The position numbers were made by a program, and so were the translations under genes. 64,000 nt of DNA from Rhodospirillaceae bacterium (GTDB lineage Bacteria; Pseudomonadota; Alphaproteobacteria; DSM-16000; Inquilinaceae): assembly GCA_020638575.1 (NCBI GenBank), contig JACKIH010000003.1, positions 3,397,001 to 3,461,000 on the forward strand, written 5' to 3'. How positions within the stretch are numbered: the first letter of the stretch is position 1; every line of letters starts with the position of its first letter. A model generated the notes under the pieces. That model ran no database searches, was not told the origin of the DNA, and saw only the letters and a list, made by a program, of their open reading frames with translations. Shown here piece by piece: positions 1 to 7,530 of the stretch.

Positions 1-1
1 A

Positions 2-19
2 TCCGTATTGCAATACGGA
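2..19. promoter_or_regulatory. Perfect 18-bp palindrome, probable operator
   Basis: TCCGTATTG is followed directly by its exact reverse complement CAATACGGA. It lies about 95 bp upstream of the ribbon-helix-helix gene and overlaps a weak promoter-like pair (TTGCAA at 8-13, TAGATT at 30-35, 16-nt spacer). The symmetry suits a dimeric regulator. The regulator is unknown; autoregulation by the adjacent gene is a guess. The site lies at the window edge, so its full upstream context is not visible. Confidence 0.45.
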
Positions 20-112
20 GATATTCGATTAGATTTTGGTTCTCATGGCGCGCAACGCCTCAAGGGGGCGGTCGGGCGCGCCGGAGTTCAAGCAATTGGA
101 GTGGCCGGAGCG

Positions 113-391
113 ATGACGAGCACCCTGCTCAGCAGAAACATCACCGTCGACGGGCACCGGACGAGCATCCGTCTGGAACCGGAGATGTGGGAGGCGCTCG
201 ACGAGATTTGCCGTCGCGAAGCCCTGTCCATCCACGACTTCTGCTCGCTGGTTGATCAGCGGCGTTGCGCGTCGTCGCTCACTGCGGCGGTGCGCGTCGC
301 CCTTCTCACCTATTACCGCGACGCGTCGGAGGGGCGCCCCCTGAAGCTGGCGCCGCGCGCGCCGGTGCTGGCGGTGGCTGCGTCCGCCTAG
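113..391 (+). CDS. Ribbon-helix-helix domain protein
   Basis: A 92-residue protein resembling the RHH_4 group of small alphaproteobacterial proteins. The beta strand and first helix are seen as RTSIRLEPEMWEALDEI (about residues 16-32). A second helix with a conserved SLTAAVRVALL-type segment follows at about 54-65. These proteins are predicted dimeric DNA binders, but most are uncharacterised. The ATG at 113 is preferred because the upstream extension of the frame is compositionally unlike protein. An 18-bp palindrome lies upstream and a hairpin repeat follows the stop codon. The gene is convergent with the DUF2889 gene. The target is unknown. Confidence 0.7.
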   Translation: MTSTLLSRNITVDGHRTSIRLEPEMWEALDEICRREALSIHDFCSLVDQRRCASSLTAAVRVALLTYYRDASEGRPLKLAPRAPVLAVAASA

Positions 392-415
392 GGCATTTTC
401 CGTCCATTCTGCGCC

Positions 416-484
416 GGCCCACACCCCCGCTTGGCCACCCAAGTCATTGTAAGATATTGGGTGGCCGGGTGGCGGGGTTGGGCC
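416..484. repeat. Extragenic hairpin repeat, copy A
   Basis: The inner arms GGCCACCCAA (433-442) and TTGGGTGGCC (457-466) are perfect complements around a 14-nt loop containing CATTGT. Outer C-rich and G-rich flanks extend the pairing to GGCCC...GGGCC. It lies between the convergent rhh and DUF2889 genes. The core matches copies B (30571-30634), C (40820-40884) and D (42671-42736). It may act as a bidirectional terminator or a REP-type element. Confidence 0.7.
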
Positions 485-581
485 GGGAAGCCCCCGGCCC
501 AACTGCCGCAACCGAAATAACAAGGCGCGAAAGCGCTTTAGAAGAAGAGCCGCACGCCCGAGCGCCCAGGAGGCGAGAGCG

Positions 582-1148
582 TCAGCGCGAGCCGGTGTAG
601 TAATCCGGCCAGTGCTCTTCGGCGATGGCACCGTCGCTGGCCAGCGCATGGCAGGTGTTGAGCAGCGGCGGCGGGCGTTTCGTCTTGGGTTGGGGGGGCG
701 GCTCGTCTTCGCCCAGGCGGGCAAGGATCGGAAAGATCGTCTGGAATGCCGCGGTGGCGACGGAGCCGACCAGCTCGGTCAAGTGGGTGCAGCCGTGCAC
801 CCCGCCCAGGCGCTCCTTCACCTGGCGGGTGAACCCCGAGGTGATGCGCAGGCCGATCAGTTGCTTATAGGCCGGGTTGATGGCGCCACACACATTGAAG
901 GGACCGTGCACCGTCGACGCCTCGGCGTCGATGATGGTGAAGTGGTCGTCCACCGTGATCCTCAGCCACATTTCGTGGATCGGTGTGCCCGGCGTGATCT
1001 CGCCGCGGTCGTTGTTCTTGAAGGAATAGGACTTCACGTCCGTCAGGTGGCCCTCGACGTCCCACAATCTATCGGTGCGGCGATAGCCCTGGCAGGTGAT
1101 CGTGCGAGTGTGGATCGGCTCCCGCTCTTGCGGCGGCGACAACGCCAT
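582..1148 (-). CDS. DUF2889 domain-containing protein
   Basis: A 188-residue protein that reads along its whole length as DUF2889. Visible marks are an N-terminal segment HTRTITCQGYRRTDRLWDVEG, a middle IHEMWLRITVDDHFTI and a GVHGCTHLTELVGSVATAAFQ segment with Cys and His. DUF2889 proteins have no established function. No signal peptide or membrane segment is seen, so it is probably cytoplasmic. The start ATG fits the family start, shortly before a conserved PIHTR motif. It faces away from serC across a 242-bp spacer. Confidence 0.75.
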   Translation of the reverse strand: MALSPPQEREPIHTRTITCQGYRRTDRLWDVEGHLTDVKSYSFKNNDRGEITPGTPIHEMWLRITVDDHFTIIDAEASTVHGPFNVCGAINPAYKQLIGLRITSGFTRQVKERLGGVHGCTHLTELVGSVATAAFQTIFPILARLGEDEPPPQPKTKRPPPLLNTCHALASDGAIAEEHWPDYYTGSR

Positions 1149-1290
1149 GGGGTGGTGCTCCTTGCCGGGGATGTCCGTGAACGACAGGCAACCATTGCAT
1201 CAACGTCCCGGCTGGTCGATGCTGCAGTGCAACCGGCTCTCTGGGATGTAGCCATGGCCTGCCTGCGGGTCAACTAGGCGGGGGGCACAG

Positions 1291-1318
1291 TTGACGGATC
1301 CGCAATCGAGCCTATGAG
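1291..1318 (+). promoter_or_regulatory. Possible serC-serA promoter
   Basis: TTGACG at 1291-1296 and TATGAG at 1313-1318 are separated by 16 nt and lie about 75 bp before the serC ATG. The -35 matches five of six consensus bases and the -10 four of six. In the 242 bp between DUF2889 and serC this is the only good sigma-70-like pair I see. Confidence 0.4.
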
Positions 1319-1390
1319 TTCAGGGCCTGATCGCCTTATGAACCACCCCCGAATCGTTGCCCCGCCTCGCCATTGCGTGGAGCTGCCCCC

Positions 1391-2557
1391 ATGACCGAAC
1401 CCGTCCGCCGTCCCGCCAACCCGAATTTCTCCTCCGGCCCGTGCGCGAAACGGCCGGGCTGGTCGGTGGACGTGCTGGCCGGTGCCACGGTCGGCCGCTC
1501 GCACCGCTCCAAGCTGGGCAAGGGCAAGCTGGCCCAGGTGATCGACAAGAGCCGCGCCCTCTTGGGCATGCCGGACGACTACCTGCTGGGCGTCGTGCCG
1601 GCGTCGGACACCGGGGCGGTGGAAATGGCCCTGTGGAGCCTGCTCGGCAGCCGCGGTGTCGACATGTTGAGTTGGGAGAGCTTCGGTGCCGGCTGGGTGT
1701 CCGACGTCACCAAGCAGCTCAAGCTCGCCGATGTGCGGGTGCTGGAGGCCCCTTACGGGCAGCTTCCCGACCTCTCCCAGGTCGCCCCCGACCGCGACGT
1801 GGTTTTCACGTGGAACGGAACCACCTCCGGCGTGCGCGTGCCGAACGGCGACTGGATCGCCGATGACCGCACCGGGCTGACCATCTGCGATGCCACCTCC
1901 GCCGCCTTCGCCATGGACCTGCCCTGGGCGAAGCTGGATGTGGTCACCTGGTCCTGGCAGAAGGTGCTGGGCGGCGAGGCGGCCCACGGCATGATGGCGC
2001 TCTCCCCGCGCGCCGTCGCCCGGCTGGAAGGCACGCCCGCCCCGCGGCCGCTGCCCAAGATCTTCCGCCTCACCAAGGGCGGCAAGCTGATCGGCGGCAT
2101 CTTCAAGGGCGAAACCATCAACACGCCCTCGATGCTGTGCGTGGAAGACGCGCTGGACGCGCTCGCCTGGGCCGAACGGATCGGCGGCCAGCCGGCGCTG
2201 AGGGCCCGCAGCGAAGCCAACCTGGCGGCGATCACCGACTGGGTGGCCCGCACCGACTGGATCGATTTCCTGGCGGCGACACCGGAGATCCGGTCGGCCA
2301 CCTCCATCTGCCTCGTCTTCGCCGGCGCGTGGGTGGCGGGGTTGAGCCCGCAGGCCCAAGCCGACCTGCCCAAGCGCATCACCGCCCTGCTGGAAGCCCG
2401 CGGCGTCGCCTACGACCTCGGCGGCTACCGCGACGCACCTCCGGGCCTGCGCATCTGGGGCGGGGCGACGGTGGAAACGGGCGACATCGAAGCGCTTCTG
2501 CCGTGGATCGAATGGGCGTATCACGCCGCCCAGGCCGAAATGGCCCAAGCCGCCTAG
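1391..2557 (+). CDS. serC: Phosphoserine aminotransferase
   Basis: Converts 3-phosphohydroxypyruvate plus glutamate to phosphoserine, the second step of serine biosynthesis, with PLP as cofactor in the cytoplasm. The 388-residue protein has the alphaproteobacterial SerC start (RRPANPNFSSGPCAKRPGW) and the PLP lysine in VTWSWQKVLGGEAAHG (Lys191). It also carries GETINTPSMLCVEDALDAL. The ATG at 1391 is chosen over an in-frame TTG at 1373 because it starts just before the conserved PNFSSGPC motif. serA follows after 69 bp on the same strand, the usual alphaproteobacterial serCA order. Confidence 0.95.
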   Translation: MTEPVRRPANPNFSSGPCAKRPGWSVDVLAGATVGRSHRSKLGKGKLAQVIDKSRALLGMPDDYLLGVVPASDTGAVEMALWSLLGSRGVDMLSWESFGAGWVSDVTKQLKLADVRVLEAPYGQLPDLSQVAPDRDVVFTWNGTTSGVRVPNGDWIADDRTGLTICDATSAAFAMDLPWAKLDVVTWSWQKVLGGEAAHGMMALSPRAVARLEGTPAPRPLPKIFRLTKGGKLIGGIFKGETINTPSMLCVEDALDALAWAERIGGQPALRARSEANLAAITDWVARTDWIDFLAATPEIRSATSICLVFAGAWVAGLSPQAQADLPKRITALLEARGVAYDLGGYRDAPPGLRIWGGATVETGDIEALLPWIEWAYHAAQAEMAQAA

Positions 2558-2626
2558 GCGATTGCGACCCGCCCGCTCCTGTCCCCATAGCCGCCCACCC
2601 GGGCGCACCGCGAAGGCTGACCTGCC

Positions 2627-4204
2627 ATGGCCAAGGTTCTGATTTCCGACGACTTGAGCCCCCGCGCGGCGGAGATCTTCGCCGAAAACGGGATCGAGGT
2701 GGACGTCCGCGTCGGCCTCAAACCCGACGAACTGATCGCCATCATCGGCGACTATGACGGGTTGGCCATCCGCTCGGCTACCAAGGTGACGGCCGAGGTG
2801 ATCGCGGCCGCCGGTCAGCTAAAGGTGATCGGCCGCGCCGGCATCGGTGTCGACAACGTCGATGTGCCGGCGGCCACCGCCAAGGGCATCGTCGTGATGA
2901 ACACGCCCTTCGGCAACTCCATCACCACCGCCGAGCACGCCATCGCCATGATGATGGCGCTGGCCCGTCAGATCCCCGAAGCCGACGCCTCCACCCAGGC
3001 CGGCAAGTGGGAGAAGTCGCGCTTCGTCGGCGTCGAGCTGTTCGGCAAGACGCTGGGCGTGATCGGCTGCGGCAACATCGGCTCCATCGTCGCCGACCGG
3101 GCGCGCGGGCTGAAGATGAAGGTGATCGCCTACGATCCCTACCTGTCGCAGGAACGGGCGGTGGACCTGGGCGTGGAGAAGGTGCCGCTGGACGCGCTCT
3201 ACCGCCGCGCCGACGTCATCACGCTGCACGTGCCGGCCACCGAGCAGACCCGCAACATGATCGACGCCAAGGCCATGGCGACGATGAAGCCCGGCGTGCG
3301 CCTCATCAACTGCGCCCGCGGCGGGCTGATCGTGGAAGCCGACTTGAAAGCCGCACTGGAGTCCGGCCAGGTGGCGGGGGCGGCGCTGGACGTGTTCAGC
3401 AAGGAGCCGGCCAAGGAGAACGTGCTGTTCGGCCAGCCAAACGTGGTGTGCACGCCGCATCTCGGCGCCTCCACCAGCGAGGCGCAGGAGAACGTGGCAC
3501 TGCAGGTGGCCGAGCAGATGTCGGACTATCTCGTCCACGGCGCGGTCTCCAATGCGCTCAACATGGCCTCGGTGACCGCCGACGAGGCGCCGCGCCTGGC
3601 GCCCTACCTGAAGCTGGCCGAGCAGCTCGGCAGCTTCGCCGGCCAGATCACCGAAACCGGGTTGCAGGCCGTGTCGGTGGACTACGAAGGCGAAGCGGCG
3701 GAGCTGAACACGCGGCCGCTCACCGCCTGCATGCTGATGGGCCTGCTGCGGCCGCTGCTGACGTCGGTCAACATGGTCTCCGCACCGCTGATCGCGCGCG
3801 AACGCGATATCGACGTGCGCGAGACGCGCCGCGACAGGGCGCCCGACTACCAGACCCTGGTGCGCCTGACCGTGACCACCGAGCAGCGCCGCCGCTCGGT
3901 CACCGGCACGCTGTTCGGCGGCGCCAAGCCGCGCATCGTGGAGATCGAGGACATCCCGCTGGAGGCCGAAGTCAGTCCGCACATGCTGTTCGTGCGCAAC
4001 AACGACAAGCCGGGCCTGATCGGCCGCTTGGGGACCATGCTGGGCGATGCCGGCATCAACATCGCCAGCTTCCATCTGGGCCGCAAGGGAGAGGGGGCCG
4101 ACGCCATAGCACTGGTCGCCATCGACCAGGCGGTGCCCGATGCGCTGATGGACCAGATCTGCGTGCTGCCGGACGTTGTGCGGGTGCGCGCGCTGCGCTT
4201 CTGA
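2627..4204 (+). CDS. serA: D-3-phosphoglycerate dehydrogenase, ACT-type
   Basis: Catalyses NAD-dependent oxidation of 3-phosphoglycerate, the first step of serine synthesis. At 525 residues it is the long form. The substrate-binding N-terminus is followed by the Rossmann motif VIGCGNIGSIVADRA (from about residue 145), the catalytic Arg in NCARGGLIVE (about 230), the Glu in DVFSKEPA and the His in CTPHLGAST (about 277). An intervening domain precedes a C-terminal ACT domain from about residue 452, starting near MLFVRNNDKPGLIGRLGTML. ACT domains in this family commonly bind serine for feedback control. It is cotranscribed with serC. Confidence 0.96.
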   Translation: MAKVLISDDLSPRAAEIFAENGIEVDVRVGLKPDELIAIIGDYDGLAIRSATKVTAEVIAAAGQLKVIGRAGIGVDNVDVPAATAKGIVVMNTPFGNSITTAEHAIAMMMALARQIPEADASTQAGKWEKSRFVGVELFGKTLGVIGCGNIGSIVADRARGLKMKVIAYDPYLSQERAVDLGVEKVPLDALYRRADVITLHVPATEQTRNMIDAKAMATMKPGVRLINCARGGLIVEADLKAALESGQVAGAALDVFSKEPAKENVLFGQPNVVCTPHLGASTSEAQENVALQVAEQMSDYLVHGAVSNALNMASVTADEAPRLAPYLKLAEQLGSFAGQITETGLQAVSVDYEGEAAELNTRPLTACMLMGLLRPLLTSVNMVSAPLIARERDIDVRETRRDRAPDYQTLVRLTVTTEQRRRSVTGTLFGGAKPRIVEIEDIPLEAEVSPHMLFVRNNDKPGLIGRLGTMLGDAGINIASFHLGRKGEGADAIALVAIDQAVPDALMDQICVLPDVVRVRALRF

Positions 4205-4241
4205 TCGGACCGCGCAGGCCGCTCCGCCTTGCCGTTCCGGG

Positions 4242-5357
4242 CTACCCATCGGCGCGGGAAGCGAGGTGGGCGCGCAGTCCCGGCAGAAGGTTCGCCCCGG
4301 GTGGGCCGGACAGGATCTCTGCCGGCAGCCCGCGGATGCGGGTGCGGGACATCCGCACCTCCTGCAATGCCGGGCTGACCCAGAGCTGGGCAGGCCACCG
4401 GTCGATGCGGCAGCCCGACAGGGTCAGCGTGCGCAGCCGGGAAAGGTCGGCGACCGGCGCAAGGTCGCAGATGCGGCAATCCTGGATGGCCAGGTCGGTC
4501 AGGCTGGACAGCTTGTCAATCACCGCGAAACCCGATTTCGGCAGGGGCAGCCGTGACAGGCCGAGAGATCGCAGCCGTTCCAGCCTGCCGAGCGGGGAGA
4601 TGTCGTCGACCGGGCAATCGTCGATGTAGATCTCCTGCAGCTCGGGCAACTCCGCGAGTGGGGAGAGGTCGCGGACCCAGGGGCCATAGAGGTAAAGGCG
4701 CTCCAGCGCTTTCAGGTTCGCCAGTACGGCGATGTCGCGGATCGATCGGGCGCTGAGATGGAGGGACCGCAGCCGCGCCAGCCCGCCGAGCGGCGCCAGA
4801 TCCCCGGCGATGAACTGGCCGAGGGACAGCTCGCGCAGATCGCCAAGACCGGCGAGGGAGAGGATGTCGACCACTGGCGTCGACCTGAGGTCCAGGACCT
4901 GCAACTGGGCCAGACCGGCCAGCGGCGTCAGGTCTGCCACCTGGGTGGCGCCGAGCGACAGGATGCGCAGGTCCGCGAGGCCCGCCAGTGGCCGGAGATC
5001 GGACACTGCCGTTCCGTCCAGCTCCAACCAGGAAAGCCGCTTGAGTGCTGCGAGGGGTGCCATGTCCGCGCAGTCAGTGCCGGACAGGGACAGCGCCTCC
5101 AGTGCCGGCAATTCGGCCAGCCGGGCGAGTTGGGCCGCCACCCGGTTGGGCTGGTTGGCCCCGGGGGCGCGCACCCACCGGCCATCGACCTCCTTAAGCC
5201 CATAGCCGAGATGCAGCCGCCGCAGATGGGGCAGGGCGAACAGCTCCTCGGGCAGCGCGGTCAGCCCGAGATGGCAGAGATCGAGCGTATCGGCCCGGTC
5301 GGCCGCCGCCGTGCAGATGCGCCGGAGGGCTCGGGCTTCGGTGTCGAGGTCCGGCAT
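4242..5357 (-). CDS. Cytoplasmic leucine-rich-repeat protein
   Basis: A 371-residue protein. After an N-terminal cap with DLCHLGLTALPEELFALPHL, about ten repeats of 21-23 residues of the internalin-like type LxxLxxLxLxxTxVxDLxPLAGL run from about residue 85 to 330. There is no signal peptide, anchor or transmembrane segment, so it is predicted cytoplasmic. The cap resembles that of LRR modules in ROCO-type proteins, but no GTPase, kinase or ligase domain is present. An AGGGTG Shine-Dalgarno-like sequence precedes the ATG. It converges with serA and has no operon partner. Role unknown; a protein-binding scaffold is the most that can be inferred. Confidence 0.8.
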   Translation of the reverse strand: MPDLDTEARALRRICTAAADRADTLDLCHLGLTALPEELFALPHLRRLHLGYGLKEVDGRWVRAPGANQPNRVAAQLARLAELPALEALSLSGTDCADMAPLAALKRLSWLELDGTAVSDLRPLAGLADLRILSLGATQVADLTPLAGLAQLQVLDLRSTPVVDILSLAGLGDLRELSLGQFIAGDLAPLGGLARLRSLHLSARSIRDIAVLANLKALERLYLYGPWVRDLSPLAELPELQEIYIDDCPVDDISPLGRLERLRSLGLSRLPLPKSGFAVIDKLSSLTDLAIQDCRICDLAPVADLSRLRTLTLSGCRIDRWPAQLWVSPALQEVRMSRTRIRGLPAEILSGPPGANLLPGLRAHLASRADG

Positions 5358-5460
5358 CGGTTGTCACCCTGCATGGGGTCTGGCCCCGCCGCTGCTGCGC
5401 CGATCCCGCCATTGCCACGCCGACACGGTGGCGGCGGCTGCCCGCGGGACGCACGCGCGG

Positions 5461-5530
5461 ATCGTCGGTCGGGGATGGTCGGTCGGGGATCGTCGGTCGG
5501 GGATCGTCGGTCGGGGATGGTCGGTCGGGG
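5461..5530. repeat. 14-bp tandem repeat, five copies
   Basis: Five head-to-tail copies of ATSGTCGGTCGGGG (S is C or G) run from 5461 to 5530, with a partial sixth copy (ATCGTCC) after them. The array fills part of the 243-bp gap between the LRR gene start (5357) and the histidine kinase stop (5601). I see no gene or clear promoter in that gap. Five identical-length units suggest recent slippage expansion, so copy number may vary between strains. Confidence 0.85.
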
Positions 5531-5600
5531 ATCGTCCCCAGGTGCGTTCAGATGGCGGTCTGGCAGACGGTCGGCAAGCAGCCTGCCCTGCCGGGAGCGC

Positions 5601-7151
5601 CTATTCGGCGGGCGGGTTGGCCGGGCCGGGGATCAGGTCCGCCGAGGGATTGGCGAAGGGCTGGCGGCTGGGCAGGTGAAGCGTGGCGGTGGTGCCGACG
5701 CCTTCGGTGCTGGCCAGCTCCAGCCGGCCGCCATGGGCCTTGGCCAGGTTGGCCACCAGCGGCAGGCCGAGGCCGGTGCCCTGGATCGTCCGCACCTCGT
5801 GGTTGCGCCCGCGCTCGAACGGCTTCATGACGTTGGCCAGCTCGTCGGCGGGGATGCCGATGCCGCTGTCCACCACCGCGATACGGATGGACGAGACGTC
5901 CTCGGAGCATTCGATGCGCACCGTCCCGCCGTCATGGGTGAATTTGATGGCGTTGGACAACAGGTTGTAGAGCATCTGGCAGACCGCCCGCTCGTCGGCA
6001 TAGAGCGTCGGCAGGGCCTGGGCGATGTCGACGCTGATGTCGATCGACTTCTTGCCGGCGGTGGGGGCGAACAAGCTGATGGTTTCGCCGATGATTTCCT
6101 TCAGGTCGAGCGGCGCGATCGACAGGTTGACGTGGCCGGATTCCACCCGCGACAGGTCGAGGATGTCGTTGATCAGGTCCAAGAGGTAGCTGCCGCTGCG
6201 CTGGATGTCGCGCACATAGGCCATGTAGTGGCTGTCGCCGATCGGCCCGAACATCTGCTGGTCCATGATCTCGGAAAACCCGAGGATGGCGTTCAGCGGC
6301 GTGCGCAGCTCGTGGCTGACGGTTTCCAGGAAATGGCTCTTCGCCAGGTTGGCCGCTTCGGCGTCCTGGCGGGCGCGCATCAGGTCGTTTTCCAGCCGCT
6401 TGCGGTCGGCCACGTCGGTGAAGGTGGAGACCACGAACACCCGCCCGTCGTTGAGCTGCAGGCGGCTGGCGGTCATCAGCACCTCGCGCGGCTCGCCCGA
6501 CGCGGTGGACACATGGCCGGTGAAGGGCTGGCGGTAGCCGCCGTCCTCCAGCGCGGCATCGAAATGCTCCATGATGCGGCGGCGGTCCCACGGCGCCAGG
6601 AGGCGCGGCAGCGACTGGTTGACCACCGCGTCGTACGACCAGCCAAAGAGCCGGGAGAAGCCCTGGTTGACCCACAGCAGCCGGCGGTCCTGACCGGCGA
6701 TGGCAAAGCCCAGGTCGACGCTTTCGAACACCGCATTGTGGGTGATGCTCGGCAGGTCGGAATCGGCACTTTCCGGCCCCAGGTCGCACAAGGTGACGGT
6801 GAGCGAGGAGACCGTACCGCTGTTGGCCAGGTCGGGCTGCGGGCGGGCGCGCGCACTGAAGCGCCAGCGCCGGTCACGATGGCGGTAGGTGGTGCCGACG
6901 GAGCGGCCGGGGTTGGCCTGGGCATCGCGGCAGGCCCGCTCGATGGGCTCCACCACGTCGTCGGGCAAGAGGTCGCGGAACTCGCGCCCCACCAGGCGCG
7001 TTACACCAGGGCCGACGGCATTGCGCGCGACGGTGTTGTGCCAGGTGACGACCCAGTGTTCGTGGTCTTGAACGATGCGCAACACGCCCACATCCAGCTC
7101 TTCGGCTGGAATGACAAGGCCCGTATCCGGTTCGGCGTGCAGTTCATCCAT
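5601..7151 (-). CDS. PAS-domain sensor histidine kinase
   Basis: A 516-residue orphan kinase. An N-terminal sensory part carries LRIVQDHEHWVVTWHN and is followed by a clear PAS domain (about 145-265: FAIAGQDRRLLWVNQGFSRLFGW). The HisKA box is VSHELRTPLNAILGF (His280), and the HATPase carries NLLSNAIKF, DSGIGIP and GTGLGLPLV. No membrane segment is predicted, so it senses a cytoplasmic signal. No response regulator or receiver domain is adjacent. The ATG at 7151 is preferred; a TTG at 7289 would add a compositionally odd 46-residue leader. The upstream 379 bp hold two dyads. Confidence 0.88.
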   Translation of the reverse strand: MDELHAEPDTGLVIPAEELDVGVLRIVQDHEHWVVTWHNTVARNAVGPGVTRLVGREFRDLLPDDVVEPIERACRDAQANPGRSVGTTYRHRDRRWRFSARARPQPDLANSGTVSSLTVTLCDLGPESADSDLPSITHNAVFESVDLGFAIAGQDRRLLWVNQGFSRLFGWSYDAVVNQSLPRLLAPWDRRRIMEHFDAALEDGGYRQPFTGHVSTASGEPREVLMTASRLQLNDGRVFVVSTFTDVADRKRLENDLMRARQDAEAANLAKSHFLETVSHELRTPLNAILGFSEIMDQQMFGPIGDSHYMAYVRDIQRSGSYLLDLINDILDLSRVESGHVNLSIAPLDLKEIIGETISLFAPTAGKKSIDISVDIAQALPTLYADERAVCQMLYNLLSNAIKFTHDGGTVRIECSEDVSSIRIAVVDSGIGIPADELANVMKPFERGRNHEVRTIQGTGLGLPLVANLAKAHGGRLELASTEGVGTTATLHLPSRQPFANPSADLIPGPANPPAE

Positions 7152-7530
7152 CGCCTGGTCCACGCATCTTGGCCCGGCAGTGCGGCGCCCTTCGGCTATT
7201 GAGCTGCATAACCAGACGTGTCGAACATGCCCAGTCTGGCCCCATGCGGTACCGTCAAAGACGGCTACTGGTACGTAGCACACCGACAATAGTGAATTTC
7301 AATCGCAATGTCATAGAAAATCTCTATGAAGTTGTCCCTGTTCGATTGCAGGGATGTTACAGCCGCTTGGCTTTGCCGGGGCACTGCTGGAACGGGGACG
7401 AAAGAGACGATGTCGCGGCGGTCGCGATCATCGGATTAACCAAGATATCCAAGACAAGCCGGGCGAACAATCAAGATAGCAATCGATCTTTAGGCTCGCC
7501 GACGGCGGGAGTATCCGCCGGGCTTTTGGA
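7152..7530. other. Intergenic region upstream of the histidine kinase
   Basis: This 379-bp stretch between the kinase start and the SGNH hydrolase stop holds no convincing gene. It is noticeably AT-rich around 7285-7345 compared with the rest of the window. It holds the TCATAGA/TCTATGA dyad (7311-7329) and a TCCCTG/CAGGGA hairpin (7335-7354). The kinase promoter should lie here. Confidence 0.5.
7311..7329. promoter_or_regulatory. Dyad TCATAGA-N5-TCTATGA, operator candidate
   Basis: Perfect 7-bp arms at 7311-7317 and 7323-7329 flank a 5-nt AT-rich spacer about 160 bp upstream of the histidine kinase ATG. A second short hairpin (TCCCTG at 7335-7340, CAGGGA at 7349-7354) lies next to it. Size and spacing suit a dimeric regulator. 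Which one is unknown. Confidence 0.35.

Noticed and set aside
4758..7202. An 814-codon plus-strand frame across the LRR gene, tandem repeat and histidine kinase
   Set aside because: Its composition is that of an antisense shadow and it runs through a minisatellite. The minus-strand LRR and kinase genes explain the region.
7335..7354. LexA-type SOS box in the kinase leader (GTTC present)
   Set aside because: The alphaproteobacterial GTTC-N7-GTTC pattern is not completed; only one half is present.
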